This document shows positions 63,929-64,000 of a stretch of DNA of 64,000 nucleotides, piece by piece (the first letter of the stretch is position 1; each line of letters begins with the position of its first letter). Under the pieces are notes generated by a model that was not told the origin of the DNA, ran no database searches, and saw nothing but the letters and a program-made list of their open reading frames with translations. This stretch comes from Lacrimispora amygdalina (GTDB taxonomy: Bacteria > Bacillota > Clostridia > Lachnospirales > Lachnospiraceae), in contig NZ_QOHO01000045.1 in the NCBI RefSeq assembly GCF_003432035.1, positions 48,934-112,933 of the forward strand, in the 5' to 3' direction. Both the position numbers and the translations under genes were made by a program.

Positions 63929-64000
63929 ATTCTAATTCCTTTCTCTTTATATCACTTTTTTATTACAACGCATATCTGGTCTTTTTATATAGTTTACACC
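63929..64000. other. AT-rich right edge, no gene seen
   Basis: Contains the ribosome binding site (AAAGGA read leftward, about 63934-63942) of the broken gene to the left and probably its promoter. Nothing else was supported. Confidence 0.4.

Overview
The window reads as chromosomal DNA of a spore-forming, anaerobic, low-to-mid GC member of the Firmicutes, most likely a Lachnospiraceae species of the Clostridium/Lacrimispora type. This is an inference from gene content: a long one-subunit pyruvate:ferredoxin oxidoreductase, a Leu T-box before leuS, DUF4489 and collagen-like spore-surface type proteins, an OadB/OadG sodium pump and a YesM/YesN-controlled sugar ABC cluster. No rRNA, tRNA or CRISPR was seen.

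Layout. 1-10.5 kb: tail of a CPBP membrane protease, T-box and leuS, a DUF2812-like membrane protein, a pair of small proteins built from a repeated helical module, a 50-residue protein, a Cys/Gly-rich protein, an AlaX editing protein, an AI-2E family permease, hemB and a PHP phosphoesterase. 10.5-26 kb: VanW protein, PFOR, a DUF4397-like protein, a YtrA-type GntR/ABC operon, zinc-ribbon protein, LTA-synthase-like sulfatase, DUF362 ferredoxin protein and cardiolipin synthase. 26-30 kb, all on the minus strand: a collagen-like protein, a DUF6232-like membrane protein with an EF-hand-like loop and two DUF4489 paralogs, probably spore surface genes. 30-34 kb: a divergent bioenergetic pair, OadB/OadG against a membrane pyrophosphatase.

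34-51 kb: a carbohydrate locus. A histidine kinase, response regulator and heparinase II/III-like lyase are read leftward. A lipoprotein binding protein, two permeases, a GH2 enzyme, GH88 and DUF2264 are read rightward, with a separate GH2 beta-galactosidase after them. Together they suggest import and cytoplasmic breakdown of uronic-acid-containing oligosaccharides. 51-57 kb: three small stress-type genes, then a leader peptide, tandem terminators and a heterodimeric ABC exporter. 57-62 kb: patatin-like lipase, PcrA helicase, an acidic-tailed membrane protein and an RlmD-type rRNA methyltransferase. 62-64 kb: a decayed zone with an IS66 remnant and two genes each broken by two frameshifts.

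The signal I find most interesting is at 52.97-53.33 kb. A strong ribosome binding site starts a 31-codon ORF, followed by two intrinsic terminators. The 3' arm of the first can pair with the 5' arm of the second, giving a mutually exclusive antiterminator in front of an asymmetric ABC exporter pair. This resembles the leader-peptide attenuation known for bmrBCD of Bacillus subtilis, but with its own layout.
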